From NCBI RefSeq assembly GCF_015351025.1, contig NZ_JADKRV010000003.1:62001-126000 (forward strand): a DNA stretch of 64,000 nt. The letters are read 5' to 3'. Shown here piece after piece: positions 34,142-42,226 of this stretch (positions are counted from its first letter, which is position 1; each line of letters opens with the position of its first letter). Made by a program: the position numbers and the translations under genes. The notes below the pieces were generated by a model. It did not search any database, had not been told where the DNA came from, and saw nothing but the letters and a program-made list of their open reading frames with translations. This DNA comes from Curtobacterium sp. VKM Ac-1376. Its GTDB lineage: Bacteria > Actinomycetota > Actinomycetes > Actinomycetales > Microbacteriaceae.

Positions 34142-36193
34142 GTGAATCGGATCGCGCGCATCGCCGGTCCCGCCGTGCTCCTGCTCGTCGGGTTCCTGGC
34201 CCTGCTGACGGCGCTCGTCATCGGTGGCGGGGCGAACCCTGCGCTCATCGCCGACCCGGGTCCCGTCGTCCGTTTCGGCCTGCCGATCGCCCGACTCGTC
34301 GTCGACCTGTCCGCCGCGGCCACCATCGGCGGTCTCGCCCTGGCGACCGTCGGGCTCTCCCGCTCCGGCCCCGAGTGGAACCGCGCGATCGACGTCGCCG
34401 CCGGGGCCAGTGGCGTCTGGACGGTCTCGTCCGCCGTCGCCACGTTCTGCACGTTCCTCAGCGTCGCCGGGTCGCGCATCAGCATCGACGAGCAGTTCGG
34501 GCAGTCGATGGGGGTCTTCCTGACCGGCACCGAGCTGGGGCTCGCCTGGCTCGTGACCGTCCTCGTCGCCGCAGCCGTCACGGTGCTCTGCTTCGCCGTC
34601 CGGTCGCGGGGCATGGTCGCCCTGACCGCAGGGGTGTCGATGATCGGTCTGATCCCGCTCGCGCAGCAGGGCCACGCCGCCGGCACCGCCAGCCACGACG
34701 CCGCCGTGACCGCGCTCGGTCTGCACCTGGTCGGCGCCGCGCTCTGGGTCGGCGGGCTCGTCATGCTCGTACTGCTGCGCGGGGTGCTCCCCGTCGACCG
34801 GTTGGCAGCCGTCGTCGCCCGCTACTCGAGCATCGCGCTCGGCTGCTTCGTGCTCGTGGCCGTGTCGGGCGTGGCGTCGGCGCAGATCCGCATCGGGGCA
34901 CTGTCGAACCTGTTCACCCCGTACGGCGCGCTCGTCCTGGTCAAGATCGGCGCGATCGTCGCCATGGGCGTCCTCGGTGCGGTGCAGCGTCGTCGGGCCA
35001 TCCGCGCCCTGACGACCTCGCCCGGGCGGCAGCGTCCGTTCTGGGCACTGATCGTGGTCGAGCTCGCCGTCATGGGCGTGGCGTCCGGGTTCGCAGCGGC
35101 GCTGGGACGGACGGCGACCCCGGTCGACCAGCTCGCTCTGAGCAAGACCACCGATCCGAGCCCGGCCGAACTGCTCACCGACGACCTGCTGCCGCACGCT
35201 CCCGGAGCCTGGGGTTGGCTGACGCAGTGGAACGTCGACCTGTTCTGGGTGATGGCCGCCGTGCTCCTCGCCGCGACCTACGCCGCCGGGGTCCTCCGTC
35301 TGCGCCGTCGTGGCGAGCACTGGCCGGTTCGGCGGTCGGTGGCTGCCGCGATCGCGATCGTGTCGCTGGTCGTCGCGACCTCCGGCTCACTGCACCAGTA
35401 CGACCGGTTCCTGATCTCGGCGAACGTCGGCGCCCACGTGCTGCTCGGTCTGGTCGTGCCCGCCCTGGTCTGGGCCGCCGCACCCGTGGCACTCGTCCGC
35501 GCCGCCGTGCACCCCCGTGACGACGACAGCACGGGGGTGCGGGAGTGGACCGACATCGTCGTCGACCACCCGAGCGTCCGGTACCTGGTGCAACCGTTCC
35601 CGGCGTTCCTGCTCGCAGCAGCGATCTGGTGGACGTTCTACGCCACCGATGCCGTGCGGTGGTCGGTGAGCGACCCGACCGGTCGCACCGTCAGCGACGT
35701 CGTGTTCCTGCTGGTCGGGCTGCTGGCGATGCCGACCCTGTTCACACCGATCGCTGCGGGACAGCGCCGTCCGACGACGGCCGCGGCGCTCGTCCGCATC
35801 GCCGGGGCCGTCGTGATCGCCGCCGGCGCGGTGTCACTCGGGGTCGCCATGCGCGGGCCGCTCGGGTTGCTGCAGGCCTCGTGGTTCGGGGCGATGGGGC
35901 GGACGTGGGGGCCTGACCCGGTCGTCGACCAATCGCGTGCGGGCCTGGTACTGGTGGCCGCGGGCGTGCTGCTCCTGGTGGCAGTGGCTGGCGTCGTGCT
36001 CGTTCGGCTGCGGTACGACGGGGCCGCTTCCGACAGCGTGGAGTCCGACCGCGGGGCCGGCATCGGTGTTGCGGACGCCGGTGGCGCTGTCCTCGCCGGT
36101 CGTGCCGACCGTTCCGGGCGTGCTGACGACGACGTGGACTTCGACGACGGCAGCGACGACCGTGGACCGTCGCCCGCGGTGGACGCCCGATGA
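34142..36193 (+). CDS. CopD-CtaG fusion membrane protein, copy 1
   Basis: A 683-residue protein. The N-terminal half (about residues 1-340) is CopD-like with eight or nine helices, including the G-H-A-A-G segment. The C-terminal half (about 360-630) is a CtaG/caa3-type cytochrome oxidase assembly factor domain with H-Q-Y-D-R-F and N-V-G-A-H-V-L-L-G. An acidic tail follows. It probably handles copper for oxidase assembly. The GTG start is six bases after TAGGCT. A paralogue is at 51130-53175. Some His ligands of typical CtaG (H-x-x-x-H-M) are less clear in this copy. Confidence 0.85.
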   Translation: MNRIARIAGPAVLLLVGFLALLTALVIGGGANPALIADPGPVVRFGLPIARLVVDLSAAATIGGLALATVGLSRSGPEWNRAIDVAAGASGVWTVSSAVATFCTFLSVAGSRISIDEQFGQSMGVFLTGTELGLAWLVTVLVAAAVTVLCFAVRSRGMVALTAGVSMIGLIPLAQQGHAAGTASHDAAVTALGLHLVGAALWVGGLVMLVLLRGVLPVDRLAAVVARYSSIALGCFVLVAVSGVASAQIRIGALSNLFTPYGALVLVKIGAIVAMGVLGAVQRRRAIRALTTSPGRQRPFWALIVVELAVMGVASGFAAALGRTATPVDQLALSKTTDPSPAELLTDDLLPHAPGAWGWLTQWNVDLFWVMAAVLLAATYAAGVLRLRRRGEHWPVRRSVAAAIAIVSLVVATSGSLHQYDRFLISANVGAHVLLGLVVPALVWAAAPVALVRAAVHPRDDDSTGVREWTDIVVDHPSVRYLVQPFPAFLLAAAIWWTFYATDAVRWSVSDPTGRTVSDVVFLLVGLLAMPTLFTPIAAGQRRPTTAAALVRIAGAVVIAAGAVSLGVAMRGPLGLLQASWFGAMGRTWGPDPVVDQSRAGLVLVAAGVLLLVAVAGVVLVRLRYDGAASDSVESDRGAGIGVADAGGAVLAGRADRSGRADDDVDFDDGSDDRGPSPAVDAR

Positions 36194-37518
36194 GCATCGA
36201 GCTGAGCGACGAGCAGCGCGCTGTCTTCGAGTACATCGAGCACACCCGCGACCACGTCTTCATCACCGGGCGGGCCGGCACCGGCAAGTCGACGCTGCTG
36301 AACCACCTGGCGTGGAACACCGAGAAGCAGGTCGTCATCTGCGCCCCGACCGGCGTCGCCGCGCTGAACGTCGGCGGGCAGACGATCCACTCGCTGTTCC
36401 GGCTGCCGATCGGCCTCATCGCCGACGCCGAGCTGCGCCAGGGTCCCGACACCCGCAAGCTCCTCAACACCATCGACACCCTGGTCATCGACGAGGTCTC
36501 GATGGTCAACGCCGACCTGCTGGACGGCATGGACCGGTCGCTCCGCAAGGCTCGCGGGCGGCAGTTCGAGGCGTTCGGCGGCGTGCAGGTCGTGATGTTC
36601 GGCGACCCGTACCAGCTCCCCCCGGTGCCGGGCGACGCGGACGAGCGCGCCTACTTCACCGATCACTACCGATCGATGTGGTTCTTCGACGCCAAGGTGT
36701 GGCTCGAGGCCGAGCTCAACATCATCGAGCTCGCCACCGTCCACCGCCAGCGGGACGACGCCTTCGCCGCCATGCTCACCGCTGTCCGTCACGGACGGGT
36801 GACCGCTGAGATCGCAGGGCAACTGAACACCGCTGGAGCGCGGCCGGCTCCGGACGACGCCATCACCCTGGCGACCCGGAACGACACCGTCGCGCGGATC
36901 AACAAGGCGGCGCTCGAGCGGCTGCCCGGCAAGGTGAAGACCGCGAAGGCCGATGTGCACGGCGACTTCGGCGGGCGGAACTTCCCGGCCGACGAAGCAC
37001 TCGAACTGAAGCCCGGCGCCCACGTGATGTTCCTGCGCAACGACGCCGACCAGCGCTGGGTGAACGGCACGCTCGGTGTCGTGACGGCCATCCGGGACAC
37101 CGTGTGGGTGGACGTCGACGGGGAGTCGTTCGAGGTCCAGCCGTCCGTGTGGGAGAAGTTCAAGTACTCGTACGACGCCGACAAGAAGGAACTCAAGAAG
37201 GACACCGTCGGAGAGTTCCAGCAGTTCCCGCTCCGGCTCGCCTGGGCCGTGACCATCCACAAGTCGCAGGGCAGCACGTACGACCGGGCCGTGGTGGACC
37301 TCGGCAATCGCGTGTTCAGCGCCGGGCAGACCTACGTCGCGCTGTCGCGGCTGACCTCGCTCGAGGGGTTGTTCCTCACCCGCCCGCTCCGACCGCAGGA
37401 CATCATCGTCGACCTGGACGTCCGGCGTTTCATGTCCGAGGCTCCGCGCATCGTCGCGACCGAGCTCGAGTCCCCGAAGCCGAAGCCCGAGCCCGAGCCC
37501 GAGCCCGACGCCGACTGA
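36190..37518 (+). CDS. PIF1-like/UvrD-superfamily helicase
   Basis: A 442-residue superfamily 1 helicase: Walker A G-R-A-G-T-G-K-S-T (about residue 27), Walker B I-D-E-V-S-M, the arginine-containing T-V-H-R-Q-R, and the 2B/motif V-VI region T-I-H-K-S-Q-G-S-T-Y and Y-V-A-L-S-R. Pif1-type enzymes unwind G-quadruplexes and forked DNA. The C-terminal tail is a Lys-Pro then Glu-Pro repeat coded by tandem hexamers. It overlaps the CopD-CtaG stop by four bases, an odd functional pairing. Confidence 0.9.
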   Translation: MSIELSDEQRAVFEYIEHTRDHVFITGRAGTGKSTLLNHLAWNTEKQVVICAPTGVAALNVGGQTIHSLFRLPIGLIADAELRQGPDTRKLLNTIDTLVIDEVSMVNADLLDGMDRSLRKARGRQFEAFGGVQVVMFGDPYQLPPVPGDADERAYFTDHYRSMWFFDAKVWLEAELNIIELATVHRQRDDAFAAMLTAVRHGRVTAEIAGQLNTAGARPAPDDAITLATRNDTVARINKAALERLPGKVKTAKADVHGDFGGRNFPADEALELKPGAHVMFLRNDADQRWVNGTLGVVTAIRDTVWVDVDGESFEVQPSVWEKFKYSYDADKKELKKDTVGEFQQFPLRLAWAVTIHKSQGSTYDRAVVDLGNRVFSAGQTYVALSRLTSLEGLFLTRPLRPQDIIVDLDVRRFMSEAPRIVATELESPKPKPEPEPEPDAD

Positions 37519-37538
37519 CGGCTGCGGCCGTCGACTCG

Positions 37539-37575
37539 CCGCCCCCCCCGCCCTGCCCCCCCGCCCGCCCCCCGC
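37539..37575. repeat. Cluster of poly-C tracts
   Basis: Runs of eight, seven and six C bases, broken by G or T, lie 20 bases after the helicase stop codon. The gap 37519-37770 shows no gene; apart from these runs it holds only the hairpin at 37715. Confidence 0.8.
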
Positions 37576-37714
37576 AGTCGCGCGAACTGCCGTTGCGACG
37601 CCCATCGGCCGACAGTTCCTGCGACCTCAGCGTCGGGCGTGCGGCGTGTCCTGTTACCTCGGGCAGCGCGCCCGCACACCCCGACGTCTGCACGCGACGA
37701 CGCGCACACACGAC

Positions 37715-37747
37715 GACGCCCGCCTGCCGGAGCGGCAGACGGGCGTC
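37715..37747. terminator. Terminator between the helicase and the DUF4383 gene
   Basis: GACGCCCGCCTGCC, five bases, GGCAGACGGGCGTC (one mismatch). It lies 23 bases after the stop codon of the minus-strand DUF4383 gene, so it mainly serves that gene. Confidence 0.75.
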
Positions 37748-37770
37748 AGGGTCGAGCGGAGCGGGCGGCG

Positions 37771-38217
37771 TCAGGCGCGCGCCGCACGCAGCGCGCGGAG
37801 GTTCTCCTTGTCGGCACCGAGTCCGGTGAGCAGCAGGAGCACACCGACGATCGCGTGGAACACGTTGTCCGTGGTGTTCAGCGCGAAGATGTTGGCCGAG
37901 GTGTTCACGAACACGAAGCCGTACACCGCGAAGACGACGAGCAGGGCGCCCACGAGCAGGTTGCCGTTGCGCGAGCCGATCGTGTTGCCGAGACCGGTGA
38001 TGAGGAGCACCACGGCGAGCAGCACCCAGATCAGGCAGAGAGCCGGGTTGACGCCGAACGCGTTCCAGAGCATGCCGCCCTGGCGGTTGAAGAAGCCCGG
38101 GTCGCCGTCGGCGGCGAAGAAGAAGCCCAGGACGCCCCAGAGTGCGAGGACGCTGCCGGCCGTGAGCGCGAGTCCCCGGTTCGGTGAAGCGGTGATGCCC
38201 GGTTCCTTGATGGCCAC
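37771..38217 (-). CDS. DUF4383 membrane protein
   Basis: A 148-residue protein with four membrane helices and the family pattern P-N-R-G-L-A-L...L-L-T-G-L-G-A-D. The function is unknown; it is common in actinobacteria. GTG 38217 was chosen because GAGGAGGAAA lies eight bases upstream. The frame stays open to a GTG at 38469 and would add 84 residues with one more helix, but that would overlap the divergent PAP2 gene's start. Confidence 0.82.
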   Translation of the reverse strand: MAIKEPGITASPNRGLALTAGSVLALWGVLGFFFAADGDPGFFNRQGGMLWNAFGVNPALCLIWVLLAVVLLITGLGNTIGSRNGNLLVGALLVVFAVYGFVFVNTSANIFALNTTDNVFHAIVGVLLLLTGLGADKENLRALRAARA

Positions 38218-38458
38218 GTCGGTTTCCTCCTCGTACACTGCCGACGCGGTGTGCGTCGGTCCGGCGTTGTTCGTCGGTCCAGCGGTGCCCGCCGAGCCGA
38301 TCGATCCGGCGCGGAGCGCTCGAGCGATCGGAGTGCGGTTCCCAGCCTCCGGCCGGTGATCCAACGGTATCGTGTCGGACCCCGACCGACCGAATCGCAG
38401 AGCCGCCGCCAGCCGTGCGACGAGCCCGATGACGACCACTCCCAGGAGGACCAGCCCG

Positions 38459-39358
38459 GTGACCTTCACACCCGAGCGCAGAGCATCCGAGTCGCGTGGA
38501 CCGTGGGTCTCGCGGCGCTTGCGGTGGGCTGCGGTGGCGGCTCTGGGGTTCGTGATCGTGCCTCTCGTCTACGGGGTCGCGGTGCTCACACCGCTCGGGC
38601 AGCGAGCGGAGGACGCCGCGCTCGGCGGAGTCCGGGAGTCCGACCTGTTCAGCTCGGACACTGCGCTCAACGTCATCTCGGTGCCGGTGATCCTGTTGCT
38701 CGTCGTCGTGATCGTTGCCGTGGCGTTCGCCAGACGACGGCTCTCGGTGGGGCTCGGAGCGGCTGTCGTGGTGTTCGCGTCGGCGGCAACCTCGACGCTC
38801 GTCAAGCGTATCGCCGTGCGCCCTGAGATCGCTCAGTCGACGACGCCGAACTCGTTCCCGTCGGGGCACGCGACGATCGCGCTGGCGGCGCTGTTCGCCG
38901 TCCTGATGGTCACGCCCCGCCGGTACCGTCCGCTCGTCACGATCCTCGGCGCCGTGTACGCGGTGTTCGTGGCGAACCAGACCGTGGTCTACGGCTGGCA
39001 CCGGGTGAGCGACATCATCGGCGCGTGCGCGATCGCGGTGTTCTGGCTCGGTGTGGTCCGCGCCGCCGGACCGCGGGTGGACCGTGGGCTCCGGGGCGAC
39101 CGGGACGGCAGGCGTGCCCCGCGCCGGGTGGTGAGCGTCCTGCTCCTGGTGGCGACCGGGGTGGCGGTGGTGGTCGGCGTCGTGGCACTCGTCCTCGGCC
39201 TCACGGGAGACGGCGCGCACGACCGCGAAGCGATCCTGGTGGCAGGGCGGATGGCGTCGAGTGCGAGCGTCCTCGCGGTCGTCACCGTGGTGTGGTTCCT
39301 CGACGGGATGCACCACGCGGCCCGCACCGACCCGGCCACGCTGCCTGCCGCCGGGTGA
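38459..39358 (+). CDS. PAP2-family phosphatase
   Basis: A 299-residue membrane phosphatase of the type 2 phosphatidic acid phosphatase family. The three motifs are present: K-R-I-A-V-R-P, P-S-G-H and H-R-V-S-D. Two further helices follow the core. It probably dephosphorylates lipid phosphates such as undecaprenyl-PP. GTG 38459 has an AGGAGGA site eight bases upstream (38444-38450). Earlier in-frame starts (38372, 38429) are not preceded by one. The gap 38218-38458 contains TATCGT at 38368, a possible -10 box, and no other gene. Confidence 0.87.
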   Translation: MTFTPERRASESRGPWVSRRLRWAAVAALGFVIVPLVYGVAVLTPLGQRAEDAALGGVRESDLFSSDTALNVISVPVILLLVVVIVAVAFARRRLSVGLGAAVVVFASAATSTLVKRIAVRPEIAQSTTPNSFPSGHATIALAALFAVLMVTPRRYRPLVTILGAVYAVFVANQTVVYGWHRVSDIIGACAIAVFWLGVVRAAGPRVDRGLRGDRDGRRAPRRVVSVLLLVATGVAVVVGVVALVLGLTGDGAHDREAILVAGRMASSASVLAVVTVVWFLDGMHHAARTDPATLPAAG

Positions 39359-39431
39359 TCGCGGGGGTCGAGCCGCGCCTCCAGGCAGGTGGTGGGAATG
39401 CCACGACGTGCGCTACGTTGTACCGAGCAAG

Positions 39432-39449
39432 TCGATGCAAACGCATCGA
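39432..39449 (+). promoter_or_regulatory. Dyad operator before the luciferase-like gene
   Basis: TCGATGC, AAAC, GCATCGA is a perfect 7-base dyad, 22 bases before the start codon and 12 bases after a TACGTT -10-like box (39414-39419). It is a likely repressor site; the regulator is not evident. Confidence 0.6.
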
Positions 39450-39470
39450 TATCGCGGAAGGCGGCGCATC

Positions 39471-40610
39471 ATGCAGTTCGGCATCTTCACGGTCAGTGAC
39501 GTCACGACCGATCCCACGACCGGCACCACCCCGGACGATACCCAGCGCGTCCGCGACATCCTGACGATCGCCGAGCACGCCGACCAGGCCGGGCTCGACG
39601 TCTTCGCGACCGGCGAGCACCACAACCCGCCGTTCGTCGCCTCGTCGCCGACGACGTTGCTCGCTTACCTGGCGGCGAAGACGAAGGACATCACGCTCTC
39701 GACGTCGACGACGCTGATCACCACGAACGACCCCGTGCGCATCGCCGAGGAGTACGCGATGCTCCAGGTCGTCTCCGACGGCCGCATGGACCTGATGATG
39801 GGTCGCGGCAACACCGGCCCCGTCTACCCGTGGTTCGGGCAGGACATCCGCCAGGGCGTCAACCTGGCGATCGAGAACTACGCGCTCGTCCGCCAGCTGT
39901 GGGAGAACGACGTCGTCAACTGGCAGGGCAAGTTCCGTACGCCGTTGCAGGGCTTCACCTCGACCCCGCGCCCGCTCGACGGGGTGCCGCCGTTCGTCTG
40001 GCACGGCTCGATCCGCACGCCCGAGATCGCCGAGCAGGCCGCCTACTACGGCGACGGCTTCTTCCACAACAACATCTTCTGGCCGATCCAGCACACCGAG
40101 CAGATGGTGGGCCTGTACCGCCAGCGCTTCGAGCACTACGGGCACGGTCGCGCTGACCAGGCGATCGTCGGACTCGGTGGGCAGTTCTTCGCGCGGAAGA
40201 ACTCGCAGGACGCGATCAACGAGTTCCGTCCGTACTTCGACAACGCCCCGGTCTACGGCCACGGCCCCTCGATGGAGGACTTCACCGCCCAGACCCCGCT
40301 CACCGTCGGGTCGCCGCAGCAGGTCATCGACCGGTACGCCGCGATGAAGGACCACGTCGGGCACTACCAGCGCCAGCTGTTCCTCATCGACCACGCGGGC
40401 CTGCCGCTCAAGACGGTGCTCGAGCAGATCGACATCCTGGCGACGGACATCGTGCCGGAGCTGCGGAAGCTGAACGACGAGGGTCGCCCGGCCGACGTGC
40501 CGTCGGGCCCGCCGTCGCACGCGGAGCGCGCCGCCGCGGCCCTGGCCGCCGGCACGGTCGGCAGCGACCACGTCGCCGCCGAGGACGAGTGGACGGGCGC
40601 GTCGGTCTGA
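39471..40610 (+). CDS. LLM-class flavin-dependent oxidoreductase
   Basis: A 379-residue luciferase-like monooxygenase fold protein. It contains A-T-G-E-H-H-N-P-P near residue 45, L-S-T-S-T-T-L-I-T-T-N-D-P-V-R and G-R-G-N-T-G-P-V-Y. It oxidises an unknown substrate with reduced FMN and oxygen. The C-terminal 40 residues are Ala-rich and probably disordered. The ribosome site is GGAAGG. A dyad operator precedes it, so expression is probably induced. Confidence 0.87.
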   Translation: MQFGIFTVSDVTTDPTTGTTPDDTQRVRDILTIAEHADQAGLDVFATGEHHNPPFVASSPTTLLAYLAAKTKDITLSTSTTLITTNDPVRIAEEYAMLQVVSDGRMDLMMGRGNTGPVYPWFGQDIRQGVNLAIENYALVRQLWENDVVNWQGKFRTPLQGFTSTPRPLDGVPPFVWHGSIRTPEIAEQAAYYGDGFFHNNIFWPIQHTEQMVGLYRQRFEHYGHGRADQAIVGLGGQFFARKNSQDAINEFRPYFDNAPVYGHGPSMEDFTAQTPLTVGSPQQVIDRYAAMKDHVGHYQRQLFLIDHAGLPLKTVLEQIDILATDIVPELRKLNDEGRPADVPSGPPSHAERAAAALAAGTVGSDHVAAEDEWTGASV

Positions 40611-40629
40611 CGCGCGCTGCGGTCGCTTC

Positions 40630-40680
40630 GTGAGCAGCAACGGCCGGGTCCCGTGCGGCGACCCGACCGTTGCTGCTCAC
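40630..40680. repeat. Palindromic repeat, GTGAGCAG family, copy 3
   Basis: Twenty-base arms with one mismatch: GTGAGCAGCAACGG then CGGGTC on the left, GACCCG then CCGTTGCTGCTCAC on the right. This is the best preserved copy of the family seen at 2483 and 10282. It sits after the luciferase-like gene. Confidence 0.85.
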
Positions 40681-40715
40681 CATGCGCCGTGGGCGCGACC
40701 CGGATCGCCCGTGCC

Positions 40716-40749
40716 GGGAGGGACGGTGCCAGCTGGCACCGTGCCTCCC
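40716..40749. repeat. Palindrome of the GGGAGG-GGTGCCAGCTGGCACC family
   Basis: GGGAGG, one base, ACGGTGCC-AGCT-GGCACCGT, one base, CCTCCC. The core matches the perfect palindrome at 26873-26912 and the imperfect one at 45643-45683. Confidence 0.85.
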
Positions 40750-40823
40750 GTCCGTCTCGGCGCAGGTTCACGTGCGTCGGGTCGCCAAAGCGACAGTCTT
40801 GCGGAGTGCCCTGCCGTCAGCCC

Positions 40824-40876
40824 CGCGAAAGCGACAGATGTCCGCGGATCATCCGCGGGATGCTGTCGCTTTCGCG
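40824..40876. repeat. Palindromic repeat, GCGAAAGCGAC family, copy 2
   Basis: CGCGAAAGCGACAG, four bases, CCGCGGAT, one base, ATCCGCGG, four bases, CTGTCGCTTTCGCG. It is related to 24664-24709, and a partial arm (AAAGCGACAG) is also at 40788. It contains the stop codon of the first SMR gene. Confidence 0.88.
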
Positions 40877-41223
40877 AAGGGGTCGGCGGGGACGGCCGCG
40901 ACGGGGCGGGCCGGCACGAGCTTGAGGCCGACGACGCAACCGACGATGCCGGCGATGAAGAGCAGGCGCAGCACGGTGACCGGTTCCGCACCGGTGGCCA
41001 TGCCCCAGAGCACCGTGAGGGCGGCGCCGGTACCGGTCCACACCGCGTAGGCCGTGCTGATCGGGATGTGCTTGAGGACGTAGCCGAACGCGACGAGGCT
41101 GATCACGATCGTGACGCCGAACACGAGCGTCGGGCGGAGCTCGGTGAAGCCGTCGCTCTCGCCCAGCGCGGTCGCCCACACGGTCTCGAGGGCAGCACTG
41201 ACGAACAGGACGATCCACGCCAC
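40849..41223 (-). CDS. Small multidrug resistance (SMR) transporter, subunit 2
   Basis: A 124-residue SMR protein with four helices. The conserved Glu of helix 1 is in L-E-T-V-W-A-T-A-L, and Y-A-V-W-T-G-T-G-A is present. The normal SMR end is V-V-G-L-K-L; here about 18 extra residues are encoded by the palindromic repeat at 40824-40876, which also supplies the stop. GTG start, one base after the stop of the other SMR gene. It probably forms a heterodimer with it to export cations such as quaternary ammonium compounds. Confidence 0.87.
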   Translation of the reverse strand: MAWIVLFVSAALETVWATALGESDGFTELRPTLVFGVTIVISLVAFGYVLKHIPISTAYAVWTGTGAALTVLWGMATGAEPVTVLRLLFIAGIVGCVVGLKLVPARPVAAVPADPFAKATASRG

Positions 41224-41224
41224 G

Positions 41225-41539
41225 TCAGCTCACCACCTTGAGGCCGACGACGCAGGCGACCAGGCCGAAGACCAGGCCGAGGCGGGCGGCGGACGCACGC
41301 TCCTGGCGGCGGAGGATCGCGACGACCACCGTCAGGGATGCGCCGATGCCGACCCACACCGCGTAGGCCGTGCCGACGGGGATCGTCTTCATCGCGATCG
41401 CGAGTCCCACCATGCTCAGCGCCATCCCCGCGACGAACACGATCGTCGGGACGACCTTCTTGAAGCCGTTCGACGCGCTGAGGGCCGTCGCCCAGACGGC
41501 CTCGAGCACGCCGCTCAGCACGAGGACGAGCCATGCCAT
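41225..41539 (-). CDS. Small multidrug resistance (SMR) transporter, subunit 1
   Basis: A 104-residue SMR protein with four helices, the essential Glu in V-L-E-A-V-W-A-T-A-L and the Y-A-V-W-V-G-I-G-A motif. It is the first gene of a two-gene SMR operon like EbrAB or YkkCD, where both subunits are needed. The ribosome site is AAGGA. It is divergent from a TetR gene, with two operators in the gap. Confidence 0.9.
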   Translation of the reverse strand: MAWLVLVLSGVLEAVWATALSASNGFKKVVPTIVFVAGMALSMVGLAIAMKTIPVGTAYAVWVGIGASLTVVVAILRRQERASAARLGLVFGLVACVVGLKVVS

Positions 41540-41568
41540 GACGGGGTCCTTCCGGTTCGGGGGCGTGT

Positions 41569-41628
41569 AGTCGTACGACTGTGCGACAACGACCTCGACG
41601 GTAGCACGACTTCGTACGACTGTGCGAG
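41569..41628. promoter_or_regulatory. Two TetR-type operators between the SMR and tetR genes
   Basis: The 16 bases TCGTACGACTGTGCGA occur exactly at 41571-41586 and 41612-41627. The first is part of the perfect 12-base palindrome AGTCGTACGACT (41569-41580). The spacing of 41 bases is close to four helical turns, so both sites face the same side of the DNA. Confidence 0.78.
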
Positions 41629-41637
41629 TATGGCGAC

Positions 41638-42216
41638 ATGGCCAGGAGCATGGACGTCGACGAACGGCGCCGGACGGTGTCCGAGGCGGCGTGCCGGGTC
41701 CTCGCCCGCGACGGTCTCGGTGCGCTGAGCGTGCGGCACGTCGCTGCCGAGGCCGGACTGCCGCCGAGCACCGTGCGGTACACGTTCCCGACGCAGGCGA
41801 GCGTCCGCGAGCACACCATCACGCTCGTGTTCCACCGGACGCGGGAGCGCATCGACGCCATCCCGGTCGACCTCACGCCGGCCCGACGCGCACGCCGCAT
41901 CGTGCTCGAGTTGCTGCCCCTCGACGAGGAGCGGGTCATCGAGCTCGAGGTCTACCTGGCACTCGGCAACGCCGCGCTCACCGACGTCGAGCTCCGGCCG
42001 ACGCTCGACCGGGTCGTCGCGGCGATGCGGACGTGGTGCGAGGAGATCCTCCGGTTGCTCGGGGTGCCCGCGGACGACCGGGAGTACGAGGCCTGCCGCC
42101 TGCACGCGCTCCTGGACGGGCTCGCGATGCAGGTCGTCCGGCTGGCTCCGGGGGAGTCCGGCGACTGGGCGATCGACGTGCTCGACCGACACCTGGACGG
42201 CGTCACCGCGGGCTGA
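41638..42216 (+). CDS. TetR-family regulator of the SMR operon
   Basis: A 192-residue TetR protein with an N-terminal helix-turn-helix (about residues 10-55, A-C-R-V-L-A-R-D-G-L...L-P-P-S-T-V-R-Y-T-F-P) and a C-terminal ligand domain. It is divergent from the SMR pair, with matched operators, so it probably represses both until a toxic cation binds. Confidence 0.9.
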   Translation: MARSMDVDERRRTVSEAACRVLARDGLGALSVRHVAAEAGLPPSTVRYTFPTQASVREHTITLVFHRTRERIDAIPVDLTPARRARRIVLELLPLDEERVIELEVYLALGNAALTDVELRPTLDRVVAAMRTWCEEILRLLGVPADDREYEACRLHALLDGLAMQVVRLAPGESGDWAIDVLDRHLDGVTAG

Positions 42217-42226
42217 GCGCGCGGCC

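Noticed and set aside
38372..38458. Longer N-terminus for the PAP2 phosphatase starting at GTG 38372
   Set aside because: That codon overlaps a TATCGT box and has no ribosome site, whereas GTG 38459 has AGGAGGA at ideal spacing.
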